Below are positions 1 through 13,233 of a stretch of 64,000 bases of DNA, piece by piece; within the stretch, counting starts at the first letter, position 1, and the number at the start of each line of letters is the position of its first letter. The translations under genes and the position numbers were made by a program. The notes under the pieces are model-generated. The model made no database searches. It was not told the DNA's origin and was given only the letters and a program-made list of their open reading frames with translations. Source of the DNA: Massariosphaeria phaeospora (lineage: Eukaryota; Ascomycota; Dothideomycetes; Pleosporales); NCBI GenBank assembly GCA_011032825.1, contig JAADJZ010000009.1, forward strand, positions 558,001 to 622,000. The letters run 5' to 3'.

Positions 1-1413
1 TTCGGGAGGTTAGCAAAAGACTGTGGTGGTACCGCCGTTCCTGGTGGGAGTCGGATTCCCGAGGCTTGCTTCCTGACTTCATCGACTCGACTTTTAGACA
101 GGCTGACTCCTGGAACGACCCACTTGCTACAGCTGCACTGCATCCCTTGCCAGGCGTATTTCCCCACATTGGCGTGGCACTTGGGGCACTCGAACCGGCC
201 GTCCAGATTTCCCAACTCGAGCTCAGGGCGCATCCATGACAGTGGGTCGAGGAAATAGTGGGCACAACTACGTGCTGACGGTGTCGAGGGTTGCATTTCG
301 CTCTCGTTCTTGGTTGAAGACTCGTTGTGAGCGATCACGTATTGGGAGGTCGCAAGTGGCCGTCTGTGGGTCCGTAAGCGCTGAGCGATCAGACGGCGGC
401 AAACGATTTGACGTATGGAATCATATCCACTCACCTGCATTTACGACATCTGAGTTCGAAACTGGAAGCTTGATCGGTAACATGCTCGTCTTCGAAGCGG
501 ATCTTCTCTGCTTCAGGAGCCTGCCCGCAGGCCCGGCTTAGTTCGACCTCTCGTTGATACACCCAGCGCTGATAGGCAGGCGTTTCTTCGACATTTTCGG
601 GCATCTGCATCTGGCCATACAGCTGCAATTGTTTCATGAAACCTTCGTTTGGCTCGCAGATGGAACGTGCTTGTCGCACATGGGACAAGGCTTCGGAGGC
701 GCTGATGTTGTGCTTTTGCATCAAATAAGCGATGACGCATGTGGCCGACCGTGATTTTCCCATGGCACTAGATATAGAAAAATGGTTGGCATAGTGAGAC
801 GAGGGGCTGGAAAGAATAGAGTGGCAAACGAGCGGTGTATGCGGGAAATGTGGAAAAAGTCAAAGATAAAAGGGAGGTTGGTGGCAAAGGACAGCGTCAG
901 CGACGCGTGGACGGCGGGAAAATCTATCGCTGTGCATCAACAACGGATCGGTCCACTCAGGACCACCCAGTTGTATGAAGAAGGCGAAATTGCCAAGGAA
1001 GGCATTACACGATGGCGACCGAAGGTTGAACTTCAGCTGTACTGGGGTCCGGAACTTACCAATGAACGAGCACACCACCGCCCCCATCTAGTCCCTCCTG
1101 GATGAATCTGTTCGTCGAACTGAAGTGCTGCAACAAATCCTCGTCCTCCATATCGTCTACCTCGACTACCATATGCTTGAACGGACTGAATAGGTTTTGG
1201 TCCAGTGGCGTGCGCAGCACCGAGAGCACATATGTGATATTAGCCTGCTGGAGAGCGTCACGCCGGCGCAACGTGAACATCCTATGTCATGATGCGTCAG
1301 CCGAATACTGGTGCATGTATTCCCCGGCGCAGGGTGGATTAGCTGTGAAAACCGGGTACGCACCCTCCAATGTATAGACTCAAGTCGCCCGGAATGCGGT
1401 CGAGGAGAGCCAT
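1..1413 (-). CDS. YVH1: Dual-specificity protein phosphatase YVH1 (3' end lies beyond the window)
   Basis: This is a dual-specificity phosphatase that in yeast also acts in 60S ribosome maturation by releasing Mrt4. Four exons read on the minus strand: 1413-1364, 1281-1060, 767-435 and 363 to the window edge. All introns are GT-AG (82, 292 and 71 bp). The short first exon supplies [17 protein letters not shown]. Exon 2 carries the start of the phosphatase domain. The catalytic loop [11 protein letters not shown] (HCxxGxxR) is split by the 292-bp intron, with HC and AMGKSR joined across it. The last exon has the YVH1 zinc-binding tail, with Cys pairs in [13 protein letters not shown] and [12 protein letters not shown]. 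The frame is still open at base 1, so the extreme C-terminus is missing. The catalytic loop plus zinc tail is specific to YVH1 among dual-specificity phosphatases, so identity is secure. Exact exon ends are inferred. Confidence 0.93.
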
Positions 1414-4107
1414 TTTGGATGGCGATTTCGACCCGAGACCTGGTCACTTCAATATGCCACGCAGAAGCAGTAGAACTCGCTGCTAGGAGTGTGTGCCGGT
1501 TTAGGTGGGAAAACGAAGCCCCCAATCGAGGTGACGTTGAATATGCCGCGGTGAGTGCCCGAACACAGTGACTGTAGCCGACTAGTGAGCGGGTACTGTA
1601 CCGGCTTCCTGGATGCGAGTCAATTCCGAAGGCAAAGTAGTGAGGTCTGGGTCGGCGAGTTGGGATGGGTGGGACAAATCTAACAAGATGCACCTATTTA
1701 ATTTTACGACTACGACGAAGCGTGAGGCTAATTCGTGTGCTCGTGTAGTCAGCCCTACCCGAGACGAGCTCATAACATCCCGAGATCCTTGCGCATCTCA
1801 CATGGCAATCCTGACTGGAGGTGCTCGGGAGAAGACGGAATACTTGTTGGTGTGTAAACCATGGTCGCATCTCGAGCTTGGAAAGAAATGTAGTTTTATC
1901 TGGGAGGCATTCGTGATTCACGGTTGGCTTGACTGTCGTCCGTAGAGCTTGGCACGGCAGTTCTCCTCCTCCACGCCATCACATGCAGGTTCACGAGAGC
2001 ATTCACGAGAGCATTGTTGATAGCTGGCCGACAAGAGGCTGGAGCGATTCGGCAACGCATCGTGGCAGATTCGGGGAGCTCTAGCAACAGCAGGCCCAGT
2101 TCCGCAGTGGGTCGGCAGCAAAATTCTAATTTCCAAGGACAGGCTGTAGCAACATTGTCCTGGCCGCCACTAATGCACCTCAATCGCCCGCTGCAGGGGA
2201 GGTGATGTTGTGGGTAGGTAGACACATTTCCGACCCAAAGAAGAACCCAAGCATGAGCAAGGGCAATAATACATGCAGTATGACTTTGCGAGTGCTGAGG
2301 AGATTTGGCTGGCCACTAGCCCTACCTCTCTGTGACCATCCTCTTGCGGACTTTCTACAATGCAAGGGCTACAGGAGCACGCTTCCAAGTCATTGGCGAA
2401 TGGCAGCACTGGAGACAACAACTGCTCGGTTCCGCTTGCTAGTCTCCCAGATTCGCCTTTGGGCAAGGATTTCCTACGTCTTGTTCCTCAAGGCATGCAA
2501 CCGGCCCCCCTCTTTTCAGTCTCCACTCATCGGTCAAGTGATCGGCAGGCGGAGAGCGCTACTACGCACGAGTAGACAGGGCGAGAGCTTCTCGTTCGCA
2601 GAGGGTCGAAACAGGGCAAAACCGAGAGGCTGACCACTGCGGCGCCTGGAGTCTGTCGCCAGCGTCTAGGTGCATAGAGGCAGTGGAGCACCTCGGGCAG
2701 GCTCTGTCAGACTATGCGAGTGTTAGCAGCGACATCAGCACCAGGCCGCCGGGCTCGAGGAGCCAGAGATGGGCTTGCCGGGCGGATGAGCAGCCTGCCG
2801 CCGCCAACTCTTTATGTAGATTGAGGATACTCTAGCTAGGGCGTGTGGTTGGGGCAGGCCCGACCCAGTGTCCCACGCTGTCGGAGCGTGCTGGAGTCGC
2901 CGTGCTTTGAAACAAAGCTTGCAAGGCCGTCCGGCTTCGCGACAGCGCGCCGCTAGTGCTAGCTGATATGGATATGGGGGATGCTGTGCGCAGCCGGTGT
3001 GGTGCGTGCTCGGCGGGAGGGAGGCGGAAAGTAATGCAATTCACCAGGCTGCGGACAGGGCTGGGCTGGCCGTGTCTGCGGCGTGCGGTGGGTGGGTGCG
3101 CACGGAGTAGTGCCGATGCAGCAACGTCGCACCAGCCAATCAGCGGCCGGCGACCCGCGACCGTTTGGCAGCAGCGGTCGCGCTTCTTTAGATATGGCGA
3201 GACCCCGCGGGCGCCCTCGATCCAGTGTCCTTCCATCCCATCCCATCCATCAGCGCCGCCTTTCTCCTCTGTTGCTGCCTCTGCCTCTGCCCGTCGCCTG
3301 CTCCTCGACGACGGCCCATCTTGCTCGTTGCTCGTTGCTCGTTGCTCGCCGCCCGCCCCCGCTCTCCGTCCCCCCAGGCCCAGCGGTGCCGCCAAGCGGG
3401 TGGTTGCTGCCCGGTCGCGACGACGCACGCATCTCTGCTGCGGATTCCCGATGGGTGGGCCATGAGCTGTGCACCCTCACCCGCGACGTCCACTGCACCG
3501 TCTGAACAGCGCCGTGCCGCGCTCTCGAGTCCTGGCCGGAGCGTGGCGCTGCAGCCCGCGAGTACGAGTCCCTGACGGTCCGCCCGCTCAGCTCCCCCCG
3601 TGCGTGTGCTGGAGGCCAGAGCCAGCGCCAACGCTCAGCCCTACCCAGCCTTACTGCCCAAGTGCGCTAGCTAGGAGGCGCTAAACTGCTAAACTCCCTA
3701 TTCTTTGCTCCCGCCCGCGACCGCCCATTAGCTGCCCGCCGCCCAGCTCAGACGACAGACGACACGCATCGCCGCCAGCCCTCCGCCCTCTGTTGTCGTC
3801 GTTCTTCGCTGGCCGGCACGTCCAGCTCGACGGCTGCGTGCACCCTGGCTGCGACCCTGCGCCGCCGCCGTTCGCCGCGCTGCCCCTCGGCCGTTCCGTG
3901 GCGCGCTCTAGCACCGCCGGCTGGCTGTCCTAACTGCAGGCGGCTCTGTCAGTGCGTCGCCGCGTCCCCATCCACGCTGCAGTAGCCCGAGGAGCCCAGC
4001 TATTGCACCCATTGCAGTCGCCACACGCACCCGTTTTATTTATTGCGACGGGCCTCCCTTCAGCTGCCCTCCGGTGGCGAGCCCCTGTCCTGCACATCGC
4101 CGCCAAC
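1414..4107. other. Non-coding stretch and GC-rich leader upstream of the C2H2 factor
   Basis: I see no supportable gene here. Reading frames in the 2.8-4.1 kb part are open only because the DNA is GC-rich and pyrimidine-biased; their products are low-complexity Arg/Pro/Ser strings. The stretch separates the YVH1 start (minus) from the zinc-finger gene (plus), so it is probably two promoters plus a long 5' leader. A CCAAT box lies at 3136-3140 and a 7-bp tandem repeat at 3321-3348. Confidence 0.5.
3321..3348. repeat. Tandem 7-bp repeat (TTGCTCG)4
   Basis: Four perfect head-to-tail copies of TTGCTCG lie in the GC-rich leader about 760 bp before the C2H2 factor start codon. The 7-bp period would shift the reading frame with each copy gained or lost, which fits a non-coding location. 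Confidence 0.85.
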
Positions 4108-6393
4108 ATGACCATGTCGCCGGCCAGCTCGACGCCGAGCATACGAATATATGACTCTGGCTCGCTCCACCACCACTACCCATTGCCCCACCGCCGCCCG
4201 CCGTCCTTTCCCACGAGTCCATCTGGAGCCATGGCCATTCCACGGGCGCGAGAAGAAGTGCCACCGCCCTTGCCTCCACCCCGTTACATTGGTGAGGAGC
4301 TCGGCATGGGCCAGGATCCCGGTTGGCAATGGGGTAACACGAACAGCCCAAACGACACTGGCTTTGGTGGATCCCGCCTGACGAGCATAAAGCCTGGCTC
4401 GAGCTTGCTAGGTGGCAGCGGCCAGGTGCATCCGCGGGACCGGCCGGCTGAGAATGTCTTCGGCGTGCGCGCGTCGTCGACCTCTCGGTCCCTCGACGAG
4501 ATGAGCTCACCGGAGAGCTTGGAGCAGAGCGACGAAGACCACAGCGGCAAACCTCGGCCCGCTCTTGCGAATCCCTGGTAAGTACCATTTCTCTGATTGT
4601 GAACATGGCCCGCCCATGCATTCACTCTAGGCCGGAGTGTCCAAAAACAGTCTCGTGGTCATTATGGGGGCAATATGTAGGGCCCTTGCGCTACAACGTG
4701 GTTCTCCGGCCTGCTTTGGATTTCTTAGGGCTAGTCGCGGAACAATCCGTCGAGGTCGCTCTTTCCTTAACAGTCACTAACTTCGCGACAGGTTCAGTAG
4801 CGAGCGACAGCTCGGGAAACAAGCTCTCGCGAACTCCTCGCATGCCTACGACAAGCAACTCCTCTCAAAAATCGGCGGCCCTAACACTGCAACAACCAGA
4901 GTTAGTGCTCAAGAATCTACCACCGACCCTCACAAATCATTGAGCAAGCTCAACGGCCAATTAAAGCCACTATCGGTACCAGATCGACTGCATCCTTCCT
5001 TGGACTCACCATCCTCTCAATGGCCTCCGTCTAGTGCGATATCCCCCAGGTACTCGGGCTTCCGTAGCCCCGTTTACGACATGGACTCGCACCAGCGTCG
5101 CCTCGGTAGTTTCTCGCTTGGTGGAGAAGAGGCTGTGCCCTCCCAACTGCAACATCGAGGAAGCTACGATCACAGCATATTTTCAGACAGCGAGTTTAAC
5201 ATGGAGGAGAGTGGCATGCGTGACCTGAACATCAATGATCGCAGCCCAGCAGCTCTCGAGGATTACCAGATGGGACCCAAGGCGGGCTCCAAACGGCGCG
5301 CCTCATCGCCGCCCTCGGAAGCCGCGCGCGATGATCGCCCGACCGCAGCAGGCAATACCGACTTGTATCACCGTCGGTCGGCGCAAATGCTAGTCAGCCG
5401 CAACTCGCCTGTGTCACGCTTTCAAGCAAATCCAGCGTCACTCTCTTCAGCCTCATCGCTGAGCCAACGTACAGCTTCGTTTGCGTCGTCGTATGGGCTC
5501 TCGACGGCGAGTAGCATGACAAGTTATAGTGGGGACCAACGCCTGTCGCCGAGCGCTTTGTCCCCTTCGGCGGACGCGGAACCAGGCGCCGTCTCGCCAC
5601 ATGCAGCTAGCAGGTCACTAAACCCTAGTCCGCGTAGTTCGCTATCGAGACCACACCACCAGCGAGGCTTCTCTGAAAACGAACACCCGCAAATTCGCAA
5701 CATGTCCACGGACAGTATTCTCCACTCTCGCCAAAATTCGCTTACTGGCCGGCTCCCGGGTGCATATATCTGCGAATGCTGCCCGAAAAAGCCGAGGAAA
5801 TTCGATAGCGAGGAAGAATTGCGGTAGGTTACTAACACCCGAGTTTTCCCCACCGCCTTTTTTACCATCTGGGAATCCCGCTGACCTCGACTAGAGTTCA
5901 CGAGCTGGAGAAGCAGTACACTTGCCAGTACTGCCCGAACAGATTCAAAAACAAAAATGAAGCCGAACGACACCAAAATTCCCTCCATCTACGGCGCCAT
6001 TCCTGGTCCTGTGCTGCATTGGCAGGTGTGCGAGCAGCTTTTCATCCCTCTCCAGCACAATCTGCTGCTGCTGATGTCTGCGGGTATTGTGGGCAAGAGT
6101 TTCCCAACCCCGCCAATTGGGATGTTCGCTCTGAACACTTGAATCACGTGCACAAATTTGGCGAATGCAACCAGGCCAAGAAATTCTATCGCGCCGACCA
6201 CTTTCGACAACATTTGAAGCACAGCCATGCCGGAACGAGTGGAAAATGGACCAACATGTTGGAAAATGCGTGCATGAAGGACGAGCCTCCACCCAAGGAT
6301 CGCGTCGGCTCGATTAGCTCCATTGCTGGCTCTTCTGGCAGCCCCTTGGCACCAAAACCTGGCGTTATTGACGAAGCACACGACGAATCATAA
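4108..6393 (+). CDS. C2H2-type zinc-finger transcription regulator
   Basis: This is a 666-residue putative nuclear DNA-binding regulator. Exons are 4108-4577, 4792-5823 and 5895-6393; lengths sum to 2001 bp and both introns (214 and 71 bp) are GT-AG. The start is the first ATG of the frame, in context CCAACATG; the upstream part of the frame has no ATG. Residues 1 to about 480 are low-complexity and rich in Ser, Pro and Gly, likely disordered. The C-terminus holds the fingers. The first begins ICECCPKKPRKF at about 484 and the second is CQYCPNRFKNKNEAERH from 511 to 532, the intron falling between them. A further CGYCGQEF finger and HLNHVH/HLKHSH histidine pairs follow. The third intron-bounded part encodes WSC and GECN cysteines, so 3-4 zinc sites are plausible. 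Similar regulators are common in Pezizomycotina; I cannot name an orthologue or targets. Confidence 0.88.
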
Positions 6394-8393
6394 GGCGTTT
6401 TTGGTTTGGGGCCGAATCATGTTGAGCGAAGCATCTAGGCATGATCTCTACAAATTTTCCTATTTTAGTGCTCTGTGCAGAGCATGTTTCTTTGACATCA
6501 TGTCAAGCATAGGTCAGAACCACCTGATTTCTCTAGGATTCGTTATCGTTTCGATTGAAAAAAATATCATTTTCACGTTGGTATGCGGTTACTGAAAATC
6601 ATCTTTACGACCTTGATGACGGCGTTCTATCACACAAGAGCTATGCTTCTCAGGCTCAGGGGTCTCATGAACCGATGGTGGTTGGTGCATCTTACTGGTG
6701 TTCACGAATGGGCGGTGTCCTTCATCAGAAGCCCTTCGCTTGTCTCATTGCTTCGTTTCCACTACTGCTCGCTCCACACTATATTGTTGTTCGTCTTCAA
6801 AGTCGCTCAGCACTTTTCTCTACCTTCCATTCTACATATTGCATAATCAAGACGCACGCGGCTTTCCGAGACTGCTCAAATCATTCCCGTTCCATGACCC
6901 GCCGGCGGACATCGCTTTGGTCCGTAATGCTTTCACTAGTAATTTCTTGGGCTCCTTACAGTCGTTGTAACTGCGCCGAGGTCTGAAGCAAATACATTCG
7001 ATGTCGTATTCGACTGCGGCTATCCCATCAAATGTAGACATCTCATTACTCAGCCTCAGCTAGCAATGTGCTAGGCCAACCACTTGCGACTACGAGCGCA
7101 ATACGTGATTACATCTTGTGAAACAGTCAGCACTGCAGCATTGTAGCACGGCATGGATATGACCTTTTAGGCACTCCGTTCCGTTCCCGTTGATACTGAC
7201 CTCCACTTTCAACGAATTTCATTATTCACAAGAACAGTCAAATACGGAAAACTACTTGAGCCGCCCTATGTTGGCCACGCGACGTCTATGCGCACGTCAG
7301 ACGGAATCCTACCGTCACTATCACGCAAGACGGCATAACATGGGCACGCGTCAAACAGATTGGACCTGAGATCGAACACTAAGAATATATCCGTCCGTGT
7401 TGCACGACATCGGTACAGACGCTGTTGCCAAGTCAATGTCTCAGAGATTGTCTATTGATTGTGCCGTTTTGCGGACCAAGAGCATGCACTCCAGTCATGT
7501 CGCATAAGCCCCCAAATCTCATCGTCATCACCGTTCCAATAGAGCACGACAGGAACACCTCGAGTAAAATTGTCGCGTCCATAGCGCACGAGCAGCAATT
7601 CCAAGTAGCTACAGGCTACATCCCCAGTCGGTCTCCCGTTATTATCCCTTCTCATGGTCATATACATTAGAGTCAGCCGCGCGCCAACACCCAACCTCTA
7701 CGGTCTAGCTTCGCGGCTCGTTCTCCGAGTCTAACTCGTGCATTCCCGGATCCCCAGCGCCACGAACTGGACGCAGGCCCGAAAAGTGCAACGCTGGTCC
7801 CGTCAACAACGTGCTTTCAGACTAGTGCTTATGTCATTCTGCTCATGCACCTTCCGCCTTCCGCTTTTCTCCACTACCCCGTCCTCGACCGGCCTTGCGT
7901 CGTTTGTTCGCGCTACGGACGGATACAGTGGGTGCTAAGCTCTCCAGCAGTGCCGCTATGTCCGCCCTGTAAGTAGGCAGCCCTAACCCGAGAGTAGTGC
8001 CCCCGATACCCAAACCTAACCGAGTACGAGGGAGAGCCGCACCGCTGCTTTGCTTGATTCGTCGGATCGCCGGATGGAACAAGCATGCATCTTGCTATTG
8101 CGGCGCGGTCCATGCCAAGGCAAAACAATCTTTTTCTCTAAAGAGCTTCCCGTCTCTCCTCGGCTCGAGTTGCCCTCGTACTTTCTCAAGTCTCCGCAAC
8201 TATGCTGAGCGGACAAAAAATACCGATCACTTCAGTTCCGTCCACTGTGCCCCTGGACGAAGCATCGGAGATCCGGCGATTTGTCCGGAAGCAGCAAACG
8301 TTGCAGTCAGTCCGCTCCCCCAAACAACCGCATCTAACGTTCGTACGAAGACCTAAAATTACGTCCTCTTACTTTGTCTGCCACCTAAGCAGG

Positions 8394-8416
8394 CCGACCG
8401 ACCGACCGACCGACCG
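8394..8416. repeat. Tetranucleotide tract (CCGA)5
   Basis: Five perfect CCGA units plus CCG form a simple microsatellite within the long non-coding stretch. No coding frame of interest crosses it. Confidence 0.85.
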
Positions 8417-11026
8417 TGAGATGCGAGGTCTAGGGCTAGATGCACCCCGTCCCGCGCTTGTTTCACTTTCTCTCATGCACGTAGCTACGGAACGGGGAAC
8501 CGGGGAAACTGAACTGAACTGAGACATGCATGTGAAGAAGAGAGAAAAGTTTGCACGTCAAAACGCGTCGGTGGGCAGTATGCGGCCCTGTGGGGTATCT
8601 ATCAATCTGAGGTGTATGTACTACCTAAAACGGAGACGCCGGGTTGGATTTGGTTGAGTGGAGTTGAGTTCCCCCACACACGGCAGGCCCTAGCATAAAC
8701 TGCTTCTGCACTTGTAAAAGGAGGCTGCAAATCTGCCAAGGCTCCGTTACAATATACCTAGGCGCGCTGCTGCTGTGGACCTGCACCGACTCGACGGCGC
8801 GGGTGGGTCTTTGAGCACTGGTGCTCAACAACGGGTCCACTACGCCGGTTCTGGCAAACGGAGCGCAGCAGAGCGGAACGCCTTGCAGCCCGTTGCGGAC
8901 ATTGCGTTCGTGCGAGGAGCAATGCGCTGGGTTGTAGGTACGTACGGAATAGGTAGCTGCGGGTATGTACATGTACAGTTGTGTGTAATGTTGTTAAGGC
9001 GTAGTTCTACGCTAGGAGGTAGGTATTCAAGGTACCCAACGTAACCAGCCGCGTAAGGCGTACGTACTATACGTACCCGTACCCGGAACGTAGTGGCACA
9101 GTAGCAACATGTTTTCCTCGTAATCATGCTCGATTTTTTTTCTGGACGGGCATCTCCCGAGTTCCGCTGCGACCACCGGTGGTGAAGTTGGTTTTTGCAA
9201 CATGTAGTATGTATGTATGTCAGACGTGCTGATCTGCGGGATTGGGGCATACTGACATACCTACATACTGTGCTGCAGCGTCGCGCGTTGCGGGGATGGT
9301 GCTTGCTTGTTGTGCGACTTGGCTAGCTCGGGGCTCTGCGGATGTTTTTTTGTTTTTTTCTTTCTTGATGTGGTGAGTGATGATCGGCATGCAAGTCTAC
9401 GAGTCTGCGAGGGGATACGGAGTATCTACATGATACATACATACATCCGATATGTAAGTGAGACGGTATGTACGAATGAACACATACCATATAGGTAGGT
9501 ACATGTTGTGGACACTATACGAGGTCGACCACTGACCCGCGGATGTAAGGTTGTGGGGGTGTTCTTGATTCTAGACTAATGTTGCGAGTGCGAGTTGAGT
9601 TGAGTTGGTTGGGCCATCGACTTGTCTGTTTGAACTTGGGACCATTGCATTCGTCAAATAGTCCTTCTGATCTTGGAGTGAGAGCATTCGGATAAAGAAA
9701 AACTCTACTGTGTGTTGATGTTTAATTTCTAGAAAAGAGTACGGCGCGCAAGTCCTCGACAGTAGATGTCGTTCCTCCAAGACGAGTCTGCGTTTTTCTC
9801 GGGACCAAGAAGCCTGGTATCGCTGAACGCTGTACCTACATGGTCAATCTTTTCGGGTGCATGTTTACACTGGACTAGGTGCAAGAGTACATAGCTACGT
9901 TAGCGTACGTTCACTCTGACTCTCGTCAGTTTACCGGTAGGGGTGAGAGGCGAGAATACCAATTGCACAGACCCTGCACGTGCACGTACGCGTGCATCCA
10001 GTAAAATAGGGAGTGAACTTCTGGAGTCAAACGGGGCACATCAATTCCAGCAACCTCCCACCAACTAAGCGGTGAGCACATGCAAGCAAACGCAGTGGAG
10101 TCGTGCAGGGAACTCCGCTCGGCGTCTCAGTTAGAGGATCCATCCCGCAATTTGTGTCACCTAAGTTTCGCGGGATGGATGGCCTTATCTGACTTGTCAG
10201 CAAGGGTTGTGGTGGATCCGATCCTTGCGCGGATGTAGCCGTTGACGCTTGGTGTTCCTTAGGTCTCTTGGACGTTCGAGGTCCAGCCACCCAGCCTTGT
10301 CTAAAGTGTCCGGCTACAATACTCATATGCATGTACATAGACACGGTGTGTGCGTTGGTGCGATGTGGAACCGACGTGTCGAGCGGTGGGTGTTGTTGGC
10401 GCTGCAGATAAACGGTCTTACCTATAGTGGCTTTCGGTATATTGGGTTGGTTGTTTGGGTTTGTGGTTGGTGAGTCGTCGGTAGACTAGACGGGCGATCA
10501 AATAATACCATTTTTTTCTGTAGATCGGGACTTGAGAATGCAGATATCCGCTGCCAACGAGAAGGAAGAGGACACCATTCCCAACCGAACGTCTGCGCAG
10601 TGCGCTCGATATTCGGGCGATATTCCGTGCCGAGCACGGCGCCGAGTTCGAGGCCTAAGTCTAGACTTGGACGGTAGGGCACTCGTAGTCGCTGCGGACT
10701 AACGTCGTGCTCGACCCGAGCCGAAAAGCCAAAGATGCAAGCTCAGTGGACCGCAGGTAGCTGATATCAAGGGTAGCTAACGCAGGTGAGTTAGTAGGGC
10801 TGGTAAGTGCAATTCAAAGAAAGACGCCGACTGCCCGTTAACCTGAAAGTTACCGCCTGTAAAACTTCATCTCAGATGATGATGTCGTCCCAATGTATTT
10901 TGGTTGCTTATCGTCCAAGCAAGGAAAGGATCTGCAACCGGTAATCGCTAAGAGGTTGCCATGAATTTCGTACGATAGCCTAGTACACCGAGCCGAAGCG
11001 GGGTCGTAGAGTTGGACGAGTATTTT

Positions 11027-11050
11027 GATGCTGATGCTGATGCTGATGCT
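11027..11050. repeat. Hexanucleotide tract (GATGCT)4
   Basis: Four perfect GATGCT units. A short minus-strand frame reads the tract as Ser-Ala/Ser-Ile repeats, but nothing around it supports a gene. Confidence 0.8.
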
Positions 11051-12487
11051 GGACATACCTCACCCAAGAAGACAGGTTTCCATTGATAGCACTTCCCTGC
11101 GGGGGATGTCGGGCTCACTATCGGGCCTATGGTATTATGGGGCTTGCACAAATAACCTCACAAAAACAGGGCATTGCGACAGTGACACATAGCTTTACAG
11201 ACGTATGTCGATATCGAGGAAGCGGTTTGGAACCCGATAGGTGACGAGTACATAGGGAACCGTAGTCAAGGACCAGGTCTGCTGCAATTAAGTCCACATA
11301 TGGAGATCGATCGGAGGACGATGATGCTAACAGATGGAGGTGGGAGAACCCGGAGACTCCGTGCATTGGCCGCTCGATGAAATCCGGAGGGCAACCGTGG
11401 CTGGCCCCTCATCCCATTTTTACTTCCACATGTGTATCAATTCTAGCGTCGTGCTACACATATGCTTGGTGTAAAGCGAGGGCCTCGTGTAGCGTATGCA
11501 TCAATGCCTGTAAAGATGATTGGGCTGGACGGAATATGTGCGTCTATGCTCCCACTTGTCGTGCATCTGTATAAGCGGTGAGAGAGCTTGACGTGCTATC
11601 AGCCGAAAGGATTGCCAAGACTGGATGATACATACTGCCGCTTATCGTCTCTTCTCAACATCTCATGCTCCAGAACGAGGTTCCCTTAGCAAGGACTGAT
11701 GGCTGAACTGTTATTATGTACGAGGAGAATGCACGGCTAGGCTGTGCTACTCGAAGTGGCTCGACCGATTGTTCAGCTCAGTGAAATAGGGAATGTGAAG
11801 GCGGTACGAACGTGGAGTAAATATGAATGGCACTCGTATCTGGCTGTTGGCGCACCGAATCTTGTCATCCGGTTGCTGCAGAGTCGGACAAGCGTCATGT
11901 TGGTCAAGGCACTTGGCGTTGTCGAATAAGCGTCGCGCGGGTCATCGTGTCGGCAGTCGAACATGTGTAGCAACGGAACATTCATTAATCTCATACTCAA
12001 TTATTTAGAGATTTAGGCATACTCTGCTGAATCTGATTTAGTGTTAGAGAATTCATGCTTGATGGTCGATTGGCCTCTCTGGAGATCAGACGTTCGAGCA
12101 AGGTGAGAATCAGCGACAGTGGGGCATAAAATCACCTGCCCGAAGAGTAAGATGAGCGGCTAGTCTTACAGTGGGTGACGCTGTACGCATGAACTAGCCT
12201 ATCCCAGGTAGCGGATCAATCTTCGTGATGCGGTATGATGCGGTATGAGGTGCGAAGGTAAGATATTAGTCTCCGGAAGCTAGTTGCTGACTGCAGGATA
12301 TGTGACATGTGACTTTAAGACTGGTAGGTACAGCCTGACAGGGTCGTCATCTGGTCGACGCAAGTGAGCAGGCGGACTGATTGCCAAGATGCGGCTTCCC
12401 CGCCAAAGAAAGCCAATCAAGATGATGTCGCATTTGAATATATGGGGTCGGTTATGGGGTACCTTCGAGTGAGAAGCGGTCATATCG

Positions 12488-13233
12488 TTAAGGTTTACCG
12501 CTGGGAACCGAGGGAAAAAGGGTTGGGTTTTGCATACGCTCCCGGTTTCTCTTCGCAATCTCAGCGTTGCGTATCCTATCAAGTCTCATTTGATAGAAAT
12601 TCCTATGGCGGTCAATAATAGAACCGGATGTACAAGATTGGGTGTTACGTAGAGATAAATAAAACATGGCATACTTTTTTAGCGTGTATATGCGTGGTCC
12701 ATTCTCGGCTTCTTCATCGTCGTTCGCCTTGGACATCTCCTTGATCTGTTCACCCGTTAGATGCTAGTATTGCTGGAGGTAAGCGAATTTTGAATCGAAC
12801 CTTTTCATTCTTCGCTTTCTCATCTTCTTTGTCTTCATCCTCCTCCGTCTTCTTCGCATCTTTGTCCTTTTCCTTGCCCTTGTTTTTCTCCTTCTCCTTA
12901 CGCTTCTCGCGTTTCAGTTTTTGCTTTTCATCGTACTCTTTCTTGACTTTGGCAATTTCACGGTCCAATTCTTCCTTTTCCGTTCGCTCCGCCGCCACGG
13001 CAGCCTCGTCGGCATCAGGCAGACAGAACCCCCGATCCTTCAGATGGCCGAGACATGTGTAAAAGAAGTCCTACCCTTATATGAGCTTGTAAAATGGCTC
13101 TTAGTTTATGTGGCAACTGTACCTTATTGTCGGGTGTGATAAGCACGCTGGTAGAAGGTTTGTAACAGATCCAGCAGGCCTTCGCTGAGCCATCAGCAAC
13201 ACGGCGATGATGCCAAGTGTTTTGCAGCGCCAT
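12488..13233 (-). CDS. VFA1: VPS4-associated protein 1 (Vfa1 family)
   Basis: A 188-residue protein; in yeast Vfa1 binds the AAA ATPase Vps4 and stimulates it in endosomal ESCRT disassembly. Exons on the minus strand are 13233-13123, 13070-12801, 12745-12675 and 12602-12488. They total 567 bp, with introns of 52, 55 and 72 bp. The N-terminus has the family zinc-binding Cys pairs: ACWICYKPST in exon 1 and FYTCLGHLKDRGFC at the start of exon 2. A long Lys/Glu-rich coiled-coil segment (EKEELDREIAKVKKEYDEKQ and onward) fills the middle. The C-terminus ends in NFYQMRLDRIRNAEIAKRNR and a Pro/Ser tail, as in fungal homologues. The second donor (GTTCGA) is weak but preserves the frame and has a CTAAC branch site. 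It is divergent from the TatD gene. Confidence 0.9.

Larger units (their letters stand above)
6394..12487. other. 6.1-kb stretch with no recognisable gene
   Basis: Open frames here are short (under about 140 codons), lack recognisable domains and cannot be joined into a plausible spliced model. Short simple-sequence tracts occur, including CCGA and GATGCT arrays and scattered TACC/TACATA runs. I found no transposase or reverse-transcriptase motifs, no long terminal repeats by eye and no convincing tRNA. The first several hundred bases should include the 3' UTR of the C2H2 gene and the last part the 3' UTR of VFA1. Confidence 0.5.

Noticed and set aside
3952..4107. Upstream extension of the C2H2 protein
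   Set aside because: This part also starts from GTG and contains no ATG before 4108.
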